Shown in pieces: positions 63,067 to 64,000 of a stretch of 64,000 bases of DNA. Where the stretch lies: positions 82,128 to 146,127 of the forward strand of contig NZ_JH976537.1 in NCBI RefSeq assembly GCF_000309385.1. Reading direction: 5' to 3'. The position numbers were made by a program, and so were the translations under genes. The notes beneath the pieces are model-generated. The model saw only the letters and a program-made list of their open reading frames with translations. It was not told where the DNA came from and did not search any database. The DNA comes from Nodosilinea nodulosa PCC 7104. GTDB taxonomy: Bacteria > Cyanobacteriota > Cyanobacteriia > Phormidesmidales > Phormidesmidaceae. Position 1 is the first letter of the stretch. Each line of letters begins with the position of its first letter.

Positions 63067-63255
63067 CTACGATTTAGCGCGACGCTTGCCGATCTGCGGA
63101 TCGCGCTTGGCGGTCTGCTGATCGTTCTTGCGGCGACGGCGATCGCGCCAGTCGGCGGCGGTGAGGTACACCACACCGCCGGTTACAACAACCATCAGCA
63201 CCAGGGCCACGGTGGCCAAAATGCTAAAGGCTTGGGTTTGTAAGGTCGCTTCCAT
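63067..63255 (-). CDS. Small single-span membrane protein
   Basis: 62 residues: a short polar start (MEATLQTQAF), one membrane span (ILATVALVLMVVVTGGVVYL) and a basic tail (DWRDRRRRKNDQQTAKRD). It lies between petN and rsmB on the same strand, ending two bases before rsmB. It looks like a conserved cyanobacterial small protein, but I cannot name it; a thylakoid location is possible given the petN neighbour. Confidence 0.7.
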   Translation of the reverse strand: MEATLQTQAFSILATVALVLMVVVTGGVVYLTAADWRDRRRRKNDQQTAKRDPQIGKRRAKS

Positions 63256-63311
63256 AGTCGCTTTTATCAGTTTACGGGCCGCTGCAGGTTGGTCACGGCA
63301 AGGGCGCTGGG

Positions 63312-63401
63312 TTAAAACCCGTTGCGGCCCCAGATCACCATTGACAGCGAGAAAGTAAACACCACCAGCAGCGCCACCCAGCCAAAAGACAAAATATCCA
63401 T
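63312..63401 (-). CDS. petN: Cytochrome b6f complex subunit VIII, PetN
   Basis: 29 residues from ATG 63401 to TAA 63312. The sequence, beginning [18 protein letters not shown] and ending VIWGRNGF, is the almost invariant PetN sequence, one membrane helix. PetN is an essential small subunit that stabilises the cytochrome b6f complex between the photosystems in the thylakoid membrane. It is often missed in annotation because of its size. The next gene starts 56 bases downstream. Confidence 0.97.
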   Translation of the reverse strand: MDILSFGWVALLVVFTFSLSMVIWGRNGF

Positions 63402-63439
63402 AGGTGCTTTCTAAAGCTCAATACAACACAGCTATTTTT

Positions 63440-63445
63440 ATCATA
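63440..63445 (-). promoter_or_regulatory. Likely -10 box of petN
   Basis: TATGAT on the minus strand lies 39 bases upstream of the petN start, in the context GCATTATGATAAAAATAG. No convincing -35 box is seen, which is common for cyanobacterial promoters. Confidence 0.4.
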
Positions 63446-63535
63446 ATGCCACGGGGTTTCTGCCGTTTACGGAGCGGATTGGTTTTCTCGGATGGAGATT
63501 GGGGGAGGGTTACATAACTGGGATGCACCCGCGAA

Positions 63536-64000
63536 CTAGAGCTGCATGAGGCAGCAGAGTTTGTAGACGGCTCTGGCGCCCACGTTGCCATCCCATTCGC
63601 CGTTGCCCACCTCCGACAGGTCAAAGCCGATGATCTGGCGTCCGCTGCGGATGACCTGGCGCAGCAGGCAAAAGACTTCTTCGAGTTCTAGCCCGCCGGG
63701 GACGGGGGTGCCGGTGTGGGGGCACAGCTTGGGGTCGAGGCCGTCGGCGTCGAAGCTGACGTAGACTTTCGCTGGGAGATCTGCCACGATCGCTTCGCAC
63801 TGCTGCATCCAGGGAATGCCCCGGTAGGTGTTTTCCTTCACCACTGCGTCGTAGTGGGTGACAATGCGCCCTTCGGAATGCTGGATCAGCGCCACTTCGT
63901 CGTGGCAGAGGTCGCGGATGCCGACCTGCACCAGCTTAGACATCTGGGGCAGCCCCAGCAGGTTGTACATAATCGACGCGTGGGAGTAGCGAAAGCCCTG
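63536..64000 (-). CDS. Arginase/agmatinase family enzyme, C-terminal part
   Basis: 155 codons, open at the right edge (upstream GFRYSHASIMYNLLG continues the frame). The metal-binding motif YVSFDADGLDPKLCPHTGTP and the later IIGFDLSEVGNGEWDGNV are characteristic of the ureohydrolase fold, with two Mn2+ ions hydrolysing a guanidino group. Which substrate (arginine, agmatine or guanidine) cannot be told from this part. The stop is near the window end, and petN starts 134 bases further on in the same direction. Confidence 0.85.
   Translation of the reverse strand, partial: QGFRYSHASIMYNLLGLPQMSKLVQVGIRDLCHDEVALIQHSEGRIVTHYDAVVKENTYRGIPWMQQCEAIVADLPAKVYVSFDADGLDPKLCPHTGTPVPGGLELEEVFCLLRQVIRSGRQIIGFDLSEVGNGEWDGNVGARAVYKLCCLMQL

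Noticed and set aside
63066..63176. N-terminal extension of RsmB
   Set aside because: It overlaps the coding end of the 62-residue membrane protein out of frame; TTG 63065 fits family length.

Overview
The window is cyanobacterial chromosome, probably from a filamentous, Leptolyngbya/Nodosilinea-like organism (the genus level is inference). Signs of a cyanobacterium are petN (cytochrome b6f subunit VIII), a ChlH-type Mg-chelatase gene with a ChlD fragment, lycopene cyclase crtL, a Tab2/Atab2 gene, a KaiB-like domain, a PilT motor gene, a GUN4 domain, and many HIP1 octamers (GCGATCGC). I found no rRNA, tRNA or CRISPR array.

Layout. 1-4166 is a mobile-element graveyard: an ISH3-type transposase cut by the window edge, a decayed ISL3 transposase joined to the tail of an unknown gene, and a fresh ISAs1 insertion with exact 19-bp inverted ends and a 10-bp target duplication. 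4218-10267 is a one-direction envelope cluster: three small secreted proteins (one like g-type lysozyme inhibitors, one with a duplicated domain), two PrsW-type membrane proteases and an MscS channel. 10271-14186 is a decaying chlH-chlD pair: chlH has a 1-base frameshift and chlD is cut off after about 28 codons at a perfect palindrome. 14187-22754 is accessory: an orphan terminator-linked ORF, an AT-rich membrane-protein gene, gene remnants, a FinO-like small protein, a formylglutamate hydrolase behind a 46-codon ORF, a topoisomerase I, and a nucleotidyltransferase-like gene split by an IS4 element (9-bp target duplication).

23307-30165 (all minus) carries an NhaC antiporter with a secreted partner, an MFS exporter, glutaminase, a SHOCT protein, a DUF6325 protein and a baeRF-type protein. 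30702-37860 is signalling plus debris: a dead response regulator, an IS630 element, a PAS histidine kinase with a 17-bp palindrome inside its ATPase domain, two receiver proteins and an ISAs1-type relic. 38227-46357 has gyrA, a toxin-antitoxin relic, a MalK-type ABC ATPase, a NACHT-GUN4 fusion and a Ca2+/H+ antiporter. 46681-47736 is an IS427-group IS5 element abutting a 110-bp CTAG-bounded miniature repeat, a second copy of which lies inverted at 37191-37301.

47805-64000 is mostly core genome: kaiB-like/pilT, crtL, a third PrsW-like protein missing catalytic residues, apt, corA, groEL with a perfect CIRCE operator, tab2/glgP, a three-repeat M15 peptidase, rsmB, a small membrane protein, petN and an arginase-family gene running off the end.

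The best candidates for new biology are the NACHT-GUN4 fusion with what looks like a TIR-domain scar, the secreted-protein/PrsW/MscS cluster, the glutaminase/SHOCT/DUF6325/baeRF cluster, and the PilT/KaiB-like overlap. Identifications rest on reading motifs by eye; no database search was run.
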